Source: an uncultured Poribacteria bacterium (GTDB lineage: Bacteria > Poribacteria > WGA-4E > WGA-3G). Taken from it: DNA of 64,000 bases. Positions 17,065 through 25,621 of this stretch are shown here, piece after piece. The stretch lies in assembly GCA_951812525.1 (NCBI GenBank), contig OX638316.1:4830506-4894505 (forward strand), given 5' to 3'. How positions within the stretch are numbered: the stretch's first letter is position 1; each line of letters starts with the position of its first letter. The position numbers and the translations under genes were made by a program. The notes below the pieces were generated by a model. The model made no database searches and was not told where the DNA came from. It saw nothing but the letters and a program-made list of their open reading frames with translations.

Positions 17065-17131
17065 GGTGTGCTCCGGGGGAGCAATGGAGGCTGATAACCT
17101 CTGTTTTCGGGTTCGACTCCCGACACCTCCA
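17064..17131 (+). ncRNA. tRNA-like structured RNA with GAU anticodon-type loop
   Basis: The stretch folds as a small cloverleaf. The T arm is canonical (TCGGG, loop TTCGACT, CCCGA; 17107-17123). The anticodon-like arm is GGAGG/CCTCT with loop CTGATAA (GAU, as in tRNA-Ile; 17086-17102). The D arm is a tight GCTCC-GGG-GGAGC hairpin (17070-17082), too short for a normal D loop. The acceptor GGGTGTG pairs with CACCTCC with one mismatch and one G-T pair, no bases 8-9 remain, and no CCA is encoded. It could be a degenerate tRNA-Ile, a tmRNA-end fragment left as an integration site, or a regulatory tRNA mimic. Confidence 0.45.
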
Positions 17132-17135
17132 ATAA

Positions 17136-17162
17136 AGAGGGTAGAATACTATTCTGCCCTCT
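17136..17162 (+). terminator. Hairpin terminator after the tRNA-like RNA
   Basis: 12-bp arms AGAGGGTAGAAT / ATTCTGCCCTCT with one G-T pair and a three-base loop, five bases after the tRNA-like 3' end. There is no T tract, so termination is inferred from position and strength. Confidence 0.5.
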
Positions 17163-17279
17163 CTAAGGCATAACCTCTATACATAACATATCCCGCCCCC
17201 CAACCCACGATAAACAAAAAATCAAAAAAATTGTAGAATCAACCGAAAAATCAACGAATTACGTGCATCCCAAATCTAC

Positions 17280-17537
17280 TTGTTGCGTAATATAAAAGCA
17301 TGGAGTGATCAACTCGCGTTTGATTTTGACGTGGACGACGCGGTAGCAATCAAGACGGTCACGATGAAAGCCAAACTCGATTCTCACCTTATTCCTATTG
17401 ATGCTTTTCTGGCTGATAATTTTGAGGAGTTCTTGGAAAAACGCAAAGAAGCTCTGCTAAAAAAAATTGAAGCAGTTATGGGCAAACCAATAAACCGTGA
17501 AGAGGAAGATTCATCCGGTGAAGAATTCGGTTATTGA
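17280..17537 (+). pseudogene. C-terminal remnant of a second DUF262/DUF1524 protein
   Basis: The 85-codon frame has no good start or ribosome site. Its segment KLDSHLIPIDAFLADNFEEF and LEKRKEALLKKIEAVMG lines up with the end of the DUF262 protein at 15 kb (DERLAAHLISADALRADDFW, EARKEALFRVIQKAMG). It therefore derives from a related gene on the opposite strand whose first 85 percent is lost. The tail (EEEDSSGEEFGY) is acidic. Confidence 0.7.
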
Positions 17538-17672
17538 GGGATAAGTTTTTGTTTCTTCCGTTCTGAGCGAGGGCAGTAAAATTACGTAAAGGCGATATGT
17601 TACATTTAAAAACACTGCTATAGGCTATGCAGGGACAACAAAACAATCTGCTTTTAGGAAGGAGCGTCCGAA

Positions 17673-17915
17673 ATGAGTTTGATGAAACCAGAAGAAGGTG
17701 CCCAAGAATCTCTTATACAGGATTTCAGCCTGCCGGTGTTGGGTATTTTGACAGCATTCGCTGACGACATCATTGCTGACTTGGCGCGTTACCGAAAGCC
17801 TGCCGTGCTTGATACACACCAGATAGGTCTCCTCGCCGCTACCCACAACGAGATCGCCAAACATGTTGACACGCGCCAAGACCTTGCTATAAAGCCCGTC
17901 CCCGCGTTGGGATAA
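17673..17915 (+). CDS. Small protein of unknown function (80 aa)
   Basis: Chosen over the antisense frame because AGGAAGGAG lies 9 bases before its ATG. The product is mildly acidic and helical (LPVLGILTAFADDIIADLARY), with no family I recognise. The stretch after it (17916-18161) is non-coding on this strand. An antisense frame over 17.9-18.06 kb looks protein-like (SDAEILEHLIKDGPAVSYEG), so the area may hold overlapping gene remnants. Confidence 0.4.
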   Translation: MSLMKPEEGAQESLIQDFSLPVLGILTAFADDIIADLARYRKPAVLDTHQIGLLAATHNEIAKHVDTRQDLAIKPVPALG

Positions 17916-18161
17916 GCGAACCAATGGTAACCGAGTAGGTGTTGCCCCTCATAACTGACGGCGGGTCCGTCTTTGATGAGATGTTCAAGGATTTCAGCAT
18001 CGGAGAGGTTATCGACACAGAAAAGATAGAATTGATGAGTGTTCTCAGTCCTGTTTCAAAAATGCATTGATCATAAAAAATGCCGAAGCGAAAATCGCAA
18101 AAAAGGCGTTTTTTGACTAAGACATATCCGATACTTTTACCTGTAATTGTGCCGGAATCAC

Positions 18162-18857
18162 CTATAGTTTTAAATTAATTAAATTTAAAGCGTGCTTGAT
18201 TGAATAAGCAGTTATAATACCAGAATTGTCTCTATAATAACCAATTGGTTTTATCCCATTCCCACCATCATTATGTGCTTGCAGCTTTGTTTCATATACG
18301 GGTTTTACTTCCTCTTCACGGTTAGCTATAACTGCTGCAACAGAGTACAAATCACTTCCATTCGGTTTAAAAACAACTGGTGAGCCAGAGAATCCTGTGT
18401 TTCCGTGAGCATCTATCAAAATAAAATCATCATGCATCCAAGATACAATCCCTTGTCTCACAATCGGCAACGGAAAATTTCTGTTCAATTTAAGAAATGA
18501 TGGTGATGTTTTTTTTCTTTTTACCACCACACCTGGAAATCCAACAAACCAAACATCTTGAGATAAAGCGAAATCTCCTTTACGTGCGGGAAAAGGATGG
18601 TCAACTGAAAAAGACAAATCGCCTGTTAAAACAGATATATCAATACTTCCAGTAGCGTGTCCAATCAAATTAACTCTCACATCTTCCCATTCGTTATTAT
18701 GTTCAATTTGGACAATATCGGGATTTTTAATGTTTTCAACTATATGTTTAGCAGTAATTAGATACCTGTGACCGCTCTCATCAATAGTAAAACATGTTCC
18801 AGGTCTGTCACCATATTTGATTCTATAAATTCTGTGGATAACATTTGATGTAATCAT
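18162..18857 (-). CDS. Trypsin-like serine protease
   Basis: 231 residues with the chymotrypsin-fold triad: His in YLITAKHIVEN (about residue 38), Asp in GSIDISVLTG (about 74) and Ser in GNTGFSGSPVVF (about 157, GxSGSP). There is no signal peptide, so it is likely cytoplasmic. Stand-alone trypsin-2-domain proteins of this kind occur in defence and signalling loci as effectors. AT-rich like the FRG gene. It follows the PIN-like gene on the same strand with an 83-base gap, so the two may be one unit. Confidence 0.82.
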   Translation of the reverse strand: MITSNVIHRIYRIKYGDRPGTCFTIDESGHRYLITAKHIVENIKNPDIVQIEHNNEWEDVRVNLIGHATGSIDISVLTGDLSFSVDHPFPARKGDFALSQDVWFVGFPGVVVKRKKTSPSFLKLNRNFPLPIVRQGIVSWMHDDFILIDAHGNTGFSGSPVVFKPNGSDLYSVAAVIANREEEVKPVYETKLQAHNDGGNGIKPIGYYRDNSGIITAYSIKHALNLINLKL

Positions 18858-18940
18858 AGTTATTTTATCTTCCTTAAATCATCATATTTCAAAGTATAGA
18901 TATACGCAATAAGTAGTTTTGAGCTTGAATAAATTGCTGA

Positions 18941-19786
18941 TTATCTGATTTCATAATGTAGATGCTTTCTAAAAGTTTGAAAATCTCTTATTTTAGGTTT
19001 TATATCACGAAAATATAATGCATTTAATCCTTCAATATGCTGAAAGTAATCTATGATTTTTAGCAGATTTTTATCATTAGAAACGAAAATATTACAAAAA
19101 GGAATGAAAAACAGATAATGAAAATCGTTAGGTATTGATTGATCGAAACCTTCACATTTACATGAATATCCAATGTGAAGTATGGCAAGTAAATAGGAGT
19201 AATATAAAATGAGAGTAATATTGTGTGGGCTTTTTTCTTCGATTGGATAGCAACTCGGATCTACATAAAAAAAATGATATAGTGAGTCAGTTACCGCTCC
19301 AACTGATTGATTTGAAAATAGTCGATTAAAAACACTCGTCAAAGTATTTAAGGGAGAATGTTCTGTTAAAATACCAAAATTGTGTAGCATGTCTGATAAC
19401 CCTAAATCCTCAAACGATTTACCATATCTATCAAGCAAATCTCTTATATCAGTAAAATTGTAATGGTTAATTATCTTTTGGGTTTCGACTTCTATAAAGG
19501 AAAAAGGCAACTCTTTTTCCATAAGAGAATTCTTGACTATTTCCAGCAAACTTAAGGGCTTTATTTGTTGTTTGGCATGTAATAATTTCCCTGGTGACAT
19601 AACATGTTTCAACTGTTCTATTTTTTGGCGAAGCCTAAATCTATCTGATTTTTTTGGATTTAAACATTCTGCCAGAAAAATCCAAGGACACACAACAGAG
19701 TATTTTTGATCTACCGCCTTAATTTCAATTGCACTTAATGATTCAAAAGATGATCTGTCTAATAAAATGAGTATTGGGTCATTCAC
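18941..19786 (-). CDS. PIN-like domain protein
   Basis: 281 residues, AT-rich. The ends carry spaced acidic residues in a PIN-like order: ILILLDRSSFESL at the start, CPWIFLAECLN, and near the C-terminus DFHYLFFIPFCNIFVSNDKNLLKI, the usual last strand where the final Asp of the metal site sits. PIN domains cleave single-stranded RNA. The middle 150 residues (helical, with LSDMLHNFGIL) match nothing I recognise. Its neighbour is a trypsin-like protease, a pairing worth attention. The nuclease call rests on pattern only. Confidence 0.6.
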   Translation of the reverse strand: MNDPILILLDRSSFESLSAIEIKAVDQKYSVVCPWIFLAECLNPKKSDRFRLRQKIEQLKHVMSPGKLLHAKQQIKPLSLLEIVKNSLMEKELPFSFIEVETQKIINHYNFTDIRDLLDRYGKSFEDLGLSDMLHNFGILTEHSPLNTLTSVFNRLFSNQSVGAVTDSLYHFFYVDPSCYPIEEKSPHNITLILYYSYLLAILHIGYSCKCEGFDQSIPNDFHYLFFIPFCNIFVSNDKNLLKIIDYFQHIEGLNALYFRDIKPKIRDFQTFRKHLHYEIR

Positions 19787-19816
19787 TTTTGTAATAAACC
19801 TCTTTAGTCTTGAATT

Positions 19817-19978
19817 TCAACTCTTGTTCAGTCTTGAGATGAGATATTCCTGTCCTCGATCCGCCTTGATTCTATTGCAGTTGCCACAGATTGGTAGGTA
19901 CCGGTATACATCAACACAATACGAAACGTTGTTATCGTAAATACCCCGTTCTTGAAAAAATCTACCTTTTTTGCATTG
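19817..19978 (-). pseudogene. Fragment of an HNH-type or zinc-finger nuclease-like protein
   Basis: A 53-codon frame after a stop encodes QCKKGRFFQERGIYDNN and YLPICGNCNRIKADRGQEYL before its stop. The CxxC with NRIKADRG is typical of the HNH endonuclease zinc-ribbon region. There is no start codon. It probably is the tail of a lost nuclease gene; the remaining 240 bases to 20221 show no supported gene. Confidence 0.4.
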
Positions 19979-20221
19979 TTAGATAAGGTGGGGTCGGAAA
20001 ACTGCAGAAGTGAGTCATGCAGAGACGTCCCACGTCGCTTTTTGGATTCGCGGGGCTATCGCGCGCCAACGAGCCAGAGCAGCCAGTTAGAAGATTTCAG
20101 TTTATCGTCTGCTGGTGGCATGAGAGCACTTTTCTTCTTTTTCCGCAAACACGCAGACAATAAAAAGAAAAATCGTTTCATAGCCGGGTGTTTCGTAAGG
20201 AGTCGCCTTGTTCAACTACAT

Positions 20222-20500
20222 TCAGGATGTCGGGAAAAAGATTCTGTGGAACAGTATCCTATATTCAAGATAAATATAATAGAGCGAGGCGCGCCATTCA
20301 CGCTTTTGATATTCAAGATTTTCGTTCAAAACCACCTCGCCATCTTCCTTTTCAACATCACTTGACCAACCTTTTCCTATAATTCTGAAGTTCATGTTAT
20401 CTAAAAACTTTTCAGCTTGGTTAATAATTACGCTTGCTCTGTTGCTACCGAAGTTGCTTTTTACCCAAGCAACGCCTTTGCCGGTTCCTTCTCTGTTCAT
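20222..20500 (-). CDS. Hypothetical protein (92 aa)
   Basis: Starting at the ATG at 20500 (TGAGG seven bases upstream) gives MNREGTGKGVAWVKSNFGSN and an acidic-basic body (WSSDVEKEDGEVVLNENLEY). The last 25 residues (LYYIYLEYRILFHRIFFP) are aromatic and may be out of frame, because another frame over the same bases continues as DILNVVEQGDSLRNTRL. Family not recognised; a frameshift near 20270 is possible. Confidence 0.4.
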   Translation of the reverse strand: MNREGTGKGVAWVKSNFGSNRASVIINQAEKFLDNMNFRIIGKGWSSDVEKEDGEVVLNENLEYQKREWRASLYYIYLEYRILFHRIFFPTS

Positions 20501-20593
20501 AAGAATCCTCAATTTTAGTGTGGAGTAGGGTATTTCCGCCTTCAATGGATGGTACGCCTTCCAAGACGGCAACCGAAATTATCAATAATGTGC

Positions 20594-21016
20594 CTAATCT
20601 GATGGCTTAGTCGGTGTATCCCGCTCATCGGCATACCCTATAAATTCTTTCATCAGTGAGGGTCTCATCAAAATGCTATTATCGTCTATCAAAGGCTCAG
20701 TTGAAAGCACAATGTCTAGTCCTGGAATGTATCCATGTTCAAGAAGATGGTCAATATCTTCTTCTGTGAGTAGATAGAGAGAAGGCGGACGCGGCGGAGA
20801 ATCATCACGGAATTGATTATGGAACTCAATCTTCTCATCATGAATGCTATGTTCAAATTCAATAAGCCTATCAAGTTGAGCCCGCATTTCCTCTTTAGAG
20901 CCGTGCATAATTTCTATGACCTGCCCGTTGTTCATCGCTCGTAACTGATGTTTTCGTCTTTCCAAAGCTCGTTCATCTTCATACATTTCGGGTTCATTCC
21001 ACCATTCTGTGTGCAT
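20594..21016 (-). CDS. Hypothetical acidic protein (140 aa)
   Basis: AAAGGAG lies 8 bases before the ATG and supports translation. The product is rich in charged residues (EMYEDERALERRKHQLRAMN, EEMRAQLDRLIEFEHSIHDE), probably helical in the first half, with a Pro-rich turn (SPPRPPSLYLLTEEDIDHLL) and no signal or membrane segment. No family recognised. It precedes the 92-aa gene on the same strand by 93 bases. Confidence 0.55.
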   Translation of the reverse strand: MHTEWWNEPEMYEDERALERRKHQLRAMNNGQVIEIMHGSKEEMRAQLDRLIEFEHSIHDEKIEFHNQFRDDSPPRPPSLYLLTEEDIDHLLEHGYIPGLDIVLSTEPLIDDNSILMRPSLMKEFIGYADERDTPTKPSD

Positions 21017-21124
21017 TGTCGAATCTCCTTTCTGGTTAGACGGTTTTTAGATTAAAACTACAAGGGGTCTAATGGTTCAAAGAACTACCGCCGCTGGACA
21101 CTTAAGACATGGGTGGTGCTGTCT

Positions 21125-21522
21125 TTATTCCACAGTTTGTCCGTACAATTCGCCAGCTCGGACAACACTGATAAGGTCTTTTTTGTAGAGGAACGCGTAC
21201 CGCTCTTTGCTTCCGCGCCCAACCGCAGGGCTGAACTGGTATTGATACGTCTTGCCCATCTGCGCGAGGATTTTCTGTGTCCGGTTCAAAATGGCTTCAT
21301 CTCGCAACTCCACAATCGCAATGAAATCATAGTCAGCAAGGGTTTTCGCATTTGTTTTAACTCGGTATCTGTTCGGCTCTTATCGCTCATAATACGAATG
21401 TTCCAAGCAGCCAACCGCAATCCCATCGGCTCGGAAACATCAACCTCCGAGATACACCCGAAAAGTGCTAAGATAAAAACCAACCCAAAGATACCAGACG
21501 AAAATCTACGAATACCAATCAT
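21125..21522 (-). pseudogene. Frameshifted, truncated endonuclease/exonuclease/phosphatase-family lipoprotein
   Basis: The 5' half encodes a lipoprotein signal (GLVFILALFGC) and the EEP strand LRLAAWNIRIMSD. At about 21356 the frame changes: the continuation AKTLADYDFIAIVELRD (with the metal-binding Glu) and QFSPAVGRGSKERYAFLY lies in another frame. A single missing T in AAAT-GCG explains it. The fold should be about 250 residues; this copy ends at 130 with GELYGQTVE, so it is also truncated. DNase-I-like hydrolases of this type cut nucleic acid or phosphoesters. Confidence 0.75.
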
Positions 21523-21794
21523 AATTCCTCGCTGAAAAGATTAGCACATAGTGCCAAATCACTTTTTATTTCACTAACAAAGTGGATATTCCAGTCCCAG
21601 TCCTTTCCCCTTGCTACAGTGGGAGGGTGGCAGAGAACGGCATTAGGTTACCGTCTCGTAGCAATGCCACCCAAAACTGGATTTATAGAGTGTATCAGAT
21701 AGTCGAAAAATAGGCAAGTTGCTACGAAAAAGTGTTGCGAGAATCTCCTAAAACGCATTTCAGAGACATCTACTGTGTTGCAACACTCCCTACT

Positions 21795-22017
21795 TCAGGC
21801 GATCGGTGGGATACCATGGCTCCTGAATAACATGTTCAGCCCGTCGCGTAGCAGCTGGTCTTGGCTCTTTTCTTCCTCTACAGCGAGAAGTCGCAACTGC
21901 TTTTTGGCATCACGGGAAACCCACGTTTCAAGTCGAGATTTGCCTTGTCGCGAAGGCGGTAGATCGGATTGTGTGACCGTTCTAGCCGTAGATGTAGCAA
22001 CTTGTGTTGGCTTTCCT
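21795..22017 (-). pseudogene. Ribbon-helix-helix-like DNA-binding protein without a start codon
   Basis: A frame following a TAA encodes GKPTQVATSTARTVTQSDLP, then LETWVSRDAKKQLRLLAVEE and SQDQLLRDGLNMLFRSHGIP before the stop. This has the form of a basic linker followed by an RHH domain (strand LETWV, two helices), as in small partition or antitoxin-type proteins. No ATG, GTG or TTG is suitably placed; ATAAGG may be a decayed ATG-G. No partner gene is adjacent. Confidence 0.5.
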
Positions 22018-22088
22018 TATGCCAGTCGCAGTGTTTTAAAGCCTTTTTTCAAGTCCAAAACTATTTATTTCTTCCCATCGGTGTTTGG

Positions 22089-22400
22089 CTATTCAGGGGA
22101 GTCAAGTTTTTCAAATTGCTCATTCAGACGTGCGAGCGTAACTCCGAGCTCTCTCATATACCCTGATTGCATTCGATGCTCTGGTGTCTGAATAGGCAAC
22201 GCCATCCTCTGCGGTCCTTCCTGTGAGCAGTGGAGTGTAACCTGATAGCGTTGCTCATCCTCGTAGGCACCATTATAGACGACTTCTGTGACACGAAAAT
22301 ACGAACCCTTTGGGAACTCGATGCCGTCGTCTCGTTTGATTGGATTTAGGGATTTGAAGTGCATCCCGATGCTGATGTCCTCAAGTGTCAAGTCTTCCAT
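22089..22400 (-). CDS. Hypothetical protein (103 aa)
   Basis: The ATG at 22400 is preferred because GGGAGGC lies six bases before it. The product begins MEDLTLEDISIGMHFKSL and contains FPKGSYFRVTEVVYNG and VTLHCSQEGPQRM; a small beta-rich cytoplasmic protein is suggested. Family not recognised. It lies upstream of the start-less RHH frame on the same strand, with about 70 bases between. Confidence 0.5.
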   Translation of the reverse strand: MEDLTLEDISIGMHFKSLNPIKRDDGIEFPKGSYFRVTEVVYNGAYEDEQRYQVTLHCSQEGPQRMALPIQTPEHRMQSGYMRELGVTLARLNEQFEKLDSPE

Positions 22401-22510
22401 GTTTGCCTCCCAAAAACGCACCATTAGATGAATCACTTATTGCCTCTTACCGCTATATGAATAAGCCGTCTGCCATGCCAATAAGTGGCAGGCGTTGTGT
22501 TGTGAAAGGA

Positions 22511-23179
22511 CTACTGCGAGGAAAGTCGCCATAGGAAAAGTCTGCCATCTGAAGATTCACTGACCAGCGTCTTGCCATCCGGCGAAAAACGGACTGTTGT
22601 GACTGTGACGGGGTGTGCGTTGCGTTTGGTGATGTTGCTTATGGGTTTTGCTGTCTCTGCGTCCCAGAGATAAACCGAGCCGTCCGACCCACCAGTCGCA
22701 AGCATACGCCCATCCGGAGAATAGGCAAGCCCCCAGATGCGCTGGTTCTCTGCGCTGATGCTTGTTGTCTCCCGCGTGATAGGCACGCCGCCGATTTTGC
22801 TTCGGAGTTTTGCTGTTTCCGTGTCCCAGAGATAAACGCTACGCTCTGAACTGACACAGGCAAGCGTCTTGCCATCAGGTGAATAGGCAAGCTTGCGGGC
22901 GCCACCGGTATGTCCATCAAGACGTGCGACTTCTTGACCGCTTGCCGTATCATAGACAATAATCCTGCCCTGCACGCTCCCACAGACAAGCCGCTTGCCA
23001 TCAGGAGCATACGCAAAACGCCAGACGTTATCTGTTTTTAAAATAGGCACGTCTTGGGAATCGATGCTCATCGGATTCAACGTCGTGACATCGGGAGCTG
23101 CTGTATCTTCGGTGACACTTTGCGGTAAACCCATAAGCATGATAAAAAACGGCATCCAGAGATAAATATACTTTCTCAT
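22511..23179 (-). CDS. Secreted WD40-repeat protein
   Basis: 222 residues with a signal peptide (YLWMPFFIMLMGLPQSVT). Four WD40 blades are visible by the repeated form LAYSPDGKTLA and VYLWDTETAK (also RFAYAPDGKRLV, GLAYSPDGRMLA, VRFSPDGKTLV). Seven blades are usual, so the propeller is incomplete or dimeric. Function unknown; such short WD40 proteins are numerous in this type of genome. Confidence 0.85.
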   Translation of the reverse strand: MRKYIYLWMPFFIMLMGLPQSVTEDTAAPDVTTLNPMSIDSQDVPILKTDNVWRFAYAPDGKRLVCGSVQGRIIVYDTASGQEVARLDGHTGGARKLAYSPDGKTLACVSSERSVYLWDTETAKLRSKIGGVPITRETTSISAENQRIWGLAYSPDGRMLATGGSDGSVYLWDAETAKPISNITKRNAHPVTVTTVRFSPDGKTLVSESSDGRLFLWRLSSQ

Positions 23180-23510
23180 GCTTTACTCATTTCTCCAAAC
23201 TTTGGGTATTCATTAAATCCGTGATTGCATTCCTATCCATCCGATACTCTGAGTATACCGATTTTTCGAGAAAAATGCCACTTGTTTCCTGTAAACGCTA
23301 ACATCTTCTGCCCAGAACTGTTCAGTAATTGAACACTGAAGAATGACATATTCGGGCAATATCGGTGTAAAACCGCTTTTTATCGGCAGATAGAAGGTGA
23401 TTTGCTATTGGCATGAAAATTGCAATATATTCAATATGCTGCCAAACCCATTAGGAGAGAGTCCTCTAACGTTGTTTGTTATATCTGAACATAAATATGG
23501 AAGGTATCTC

Positions 23511-24182
23511 ATGAAAGCGGATATGAATCTTTTAGGTCGAAGTTTGCGGGTTTCGTATATGATCCTTATCAGCATTTTCTATTTTTCTGGTGTTGCGTTT
23601 GCGCTTAAACCTATCGGCAAGCTCGGAGAACCGCTTGTCGATCAGCATGCTTTCCTTTCCAATAAAACGATCTTACGCGTGCTTTACAGCCACATTGAAG
23701 TCGTTGATGCGGATACAGGTGTGGTTATAGATATCTTCGGCGATCGAAACTATGTCAGCGAGGTGATCTTGAGTCCGACTGCCTCGCATCTGGCGATTCT
23801 CAATTATTCTAGTGATTTAAAGACAACGACCGTAGACATTTGGGACACCCATGCTCGGCAGCAGACATCGCAATGGGAGATGGCAGGTCCCGTCAGACTC
23901 GCAGCATTCAGTCGAATCGGTTCCCTGTTCGCCGTCTCTTTTGCTGATGAGATCACCCTCCATAACTATCAGACTGGAACGTTTATAGCAAAGATGCGGG
24001 GCGATCGTCGTCCTTGGGAGCAGTGCCATACTGATAGGGATGGTAGCAGGAGTTGTTCGTCGCGTAGAAACGATCACGCTCTGGTTTTCACACCAGACGA
24101 TCGTTATCTCATTGTCGCCTCAGAACGTCCAGACATGGAAAAGAGTCTACCAATCCATGCTCAAAATGTCAATAACTTCTAA
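23511..24182 (+). CDS. Secreted WD40-like protein, probably truncated
   Basis: From the ATG at 23511 the product has a signal segment (YMILISIFYFSGVAFA) and propeller strands (IEVVDADTGVVIDIFG, TVDIWDTHARQQTSQW, ITLHNYQTGTFIAKMRG, ALVFTPDDRYLIVAS). It stops after IVASERPDMEKSL, whereas a neighbouring frame continues NVQTWKRV, the expected next strand, for about 55 codons. A one-base shift near 24135 therefore probably shortens the protein. It is convergent with bioA. Confidence 0.6.
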   Translation: MKADMNLLGRSLRVSYMILISIFYFSGVAFALKPIGKLGEPLVDQHAFLSNKTILRVLYSHIEVVDADTGVVIDIFGDRNYVSEVILSPTASHLAILNYSSDLKTTTVDIWDTHARQQTSQWEMAGPVRLAAFSRIGSLFAVSFADEITLHNYQTGTFIAKMRGDRRPWEQCHTDRDGSRSCSSRRNDHALVFTPDDRYLIVASERPDMEKSLPIHAQNVNNF

Positions 24183-24262
24183 ATGTAAACACTACCTAGA
24201 TAAAGACAGAGACATCCTTATCCTTTTTCCTCGACTGCATGACACCAGCCGTAACTTCACAC

Positions 24263-25600
24263 CTATTCCGTCCCCGTCGCAATTGATTTATAAACGATGT
24301 CCAGTAAGGTATCCAGCTCGGAAATCGAGATTTGCAATGGTGGCATCAGGACAATGGTATTGACGAGCGGACGGAGTATCGCCCCACGGGTAAGTGCCTC
24401 TTTGCAAACCCGGATACCGACCTTTTCCTCAAAAGGATAAGGCGTGTTGGTGTCTGGATTTTTCATTAACTCTACACCTGCAGCAAGCCCACACACACGT
24501 ACATCGCCAACATGCGGAAGTTTTCTGAATTCTTGGAGTCGATTTCTGAAGTGTTCAATGGTAGGTTGGAGTCGAGAAAGGAGATCCTCACGCTCGAAAA
24601 TAGCGATATTTTCTAAGGCGACAGCACACGCTAAGGGGTTGCCGGTGAAAGTGTGACCGTGGAAAAAGGTCTTGAGGTCTTTATATTCGCCAAGGAAGGC
24701 GTTATAAACCTCATCCGTGGTTAATGTTGCGGCGAGAGGTAGGTAGCCTGCGGCGAGTCCTTTTGCGGTGCATAAGAGATCGGGTGTGACTGTTTCGTGT
24801 TCACATGCCCACATCTTACCCGTGCGTCCCATGCCAGTCATCACTTCATCAACGATGAGGAGTGTCTCTGACCGTTTTGCCAACACAGCAAGTTCTTTCA
24901 AAAATCCCTGAGGCGAGATAAGCATACCACCTGCGCCCTGAATGAGTGGCTCTAAAATGATGCCTGCAACCTGCCCAGTATACTCCGAGAGCTTACTCTC
25001 CACCGCCTTGAGCCATTGCACTTTAACGGCAGGATTATTGGAACGATAGGGTTCAGGAGCAGACACACGGATACCTTTGAAAAGGAGGGAATCAAAGGTT
25101 GTGTGGAAACTATCAATACCACCGACACTCATAGCCCCGATTGTGTCACCGTGGTATGCCTTATCAAAATGAATAAACAGTTTCCGTTGGGGTTCTCCCC
25201 TGTGTTGCCAGTACTGATACGCCATCTTCAAGGCGATTTCGACAGCGGTTGAACCGTTATCGGAATAGAACACCTTATTGAGCCCTACTGGTGTGAGCTC
25301 TACCAATTTTCTTGCGAGTTCGATGGCTGGAATATTGCTGTAGCCAAGCAGTGTGGTATGCGCAACTTTATCAATCTGTGTTTTGAGTGCGGCATTCAAC
25401 TCAGGATGATTGTGTCCATGAACATTTGTCCACATAGAAGCCACACCATCAATATACCGATTTCCGGCAATATCAATGAGGTAACATCCATCGCCACGCT
25501 CAATAATGACTGGCTCCTCTGCCAGCCAATCCTGCATCTGAGTGAACGGGTGCCAGAGGTAACGCTTATCCCAAGCGACAAGCGTCTCTTTATCAACCAT
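24263..25600 (-). CDS. bioA: Adenosylmethionine-8-amino-7-oxononanoate aminotransferase
   Basis: 445 residues, normal length. It transfers an amino group from S-adenosylmethionine to KAPA to make DAPA in biotin synthesis, in the cytoplasm, with PLP. Diagnostic motifs: LWHPFTQMQDW near the N-terminus (BioA-specific), SMWTNVHGHNHPELN, FYSDNGSTAVEIALKMA, HGDTIGAMSVGG, LIVDEVMTGMGRTG and the PLP lysine in LLCTAKGLAAGYLPLAA. No other biotin genes are adjacent, so the pathway is dispersed. A convergent WD40 gene lies 80 bases beyond its stop. Confidence 0.95.
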   Translation of the reverse strand: MVDKETLVAWDKRYLWHPFTQMQDWLAEEPVIIERGDGCYLIDIAGNRYIDGVASMWTNVHGHNHPELNAALKTQIDKVAHTTLLGYSNIPAIELARKLVELTPVGLNKVFYSDNGSTAVEIALKMAYQYWQHRGEPQRKLFIHFDKAYHGDTIGAMSVGGIDSFHTTFDSLLFKGIRVSAPEPYRSNNPAVKVQWLKAVESKLSEYTGQVAGIILEPLIQGAGGMLISPQGFLKELAVLAKRSETLLIVDEVMTGMGRTGKMWACEHETVTPDLLCTAKGLAAGYLPLAATLTTDEVYNAFLGEYKDLKTFFHGHTFTGNPLACAVALENIAIFEREDLLSRLQPTIEHFRNRLQEFRKLPHVGDVRVCGLAAGVELMKNPDTNTPYPFEEKVGIRVCKEALTRGAILRPLVNTIVLMPPLQISISELDTLLDIVYKSIATGTE

Positions 25601-25621
25601 AGCCTAGACTTACAGGTTGCG

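Noticed and set aside
17064-17131. Standard tRNA-Ile gene
   Set aside because: The D loop is only three bases, positions 8-9 are missing and the acceptor has a mismatch, so a normal tRNA is not supported; kept as a tRNA-like RNA.
17916-18064. Minus-strand protein-like stretch (SDAEILEHLIKDGPAVSYEG) after the 80-aa gene
   Set aside because: No start codon and no family recognised; may be a gene scar, but the support is too weak for a feature.
19952-20365. Plus-strand frame of 137 codons
   Set aside because: No ribosome site, low-complexity Lys/Phe runs, overlaps a minus-strand frame.
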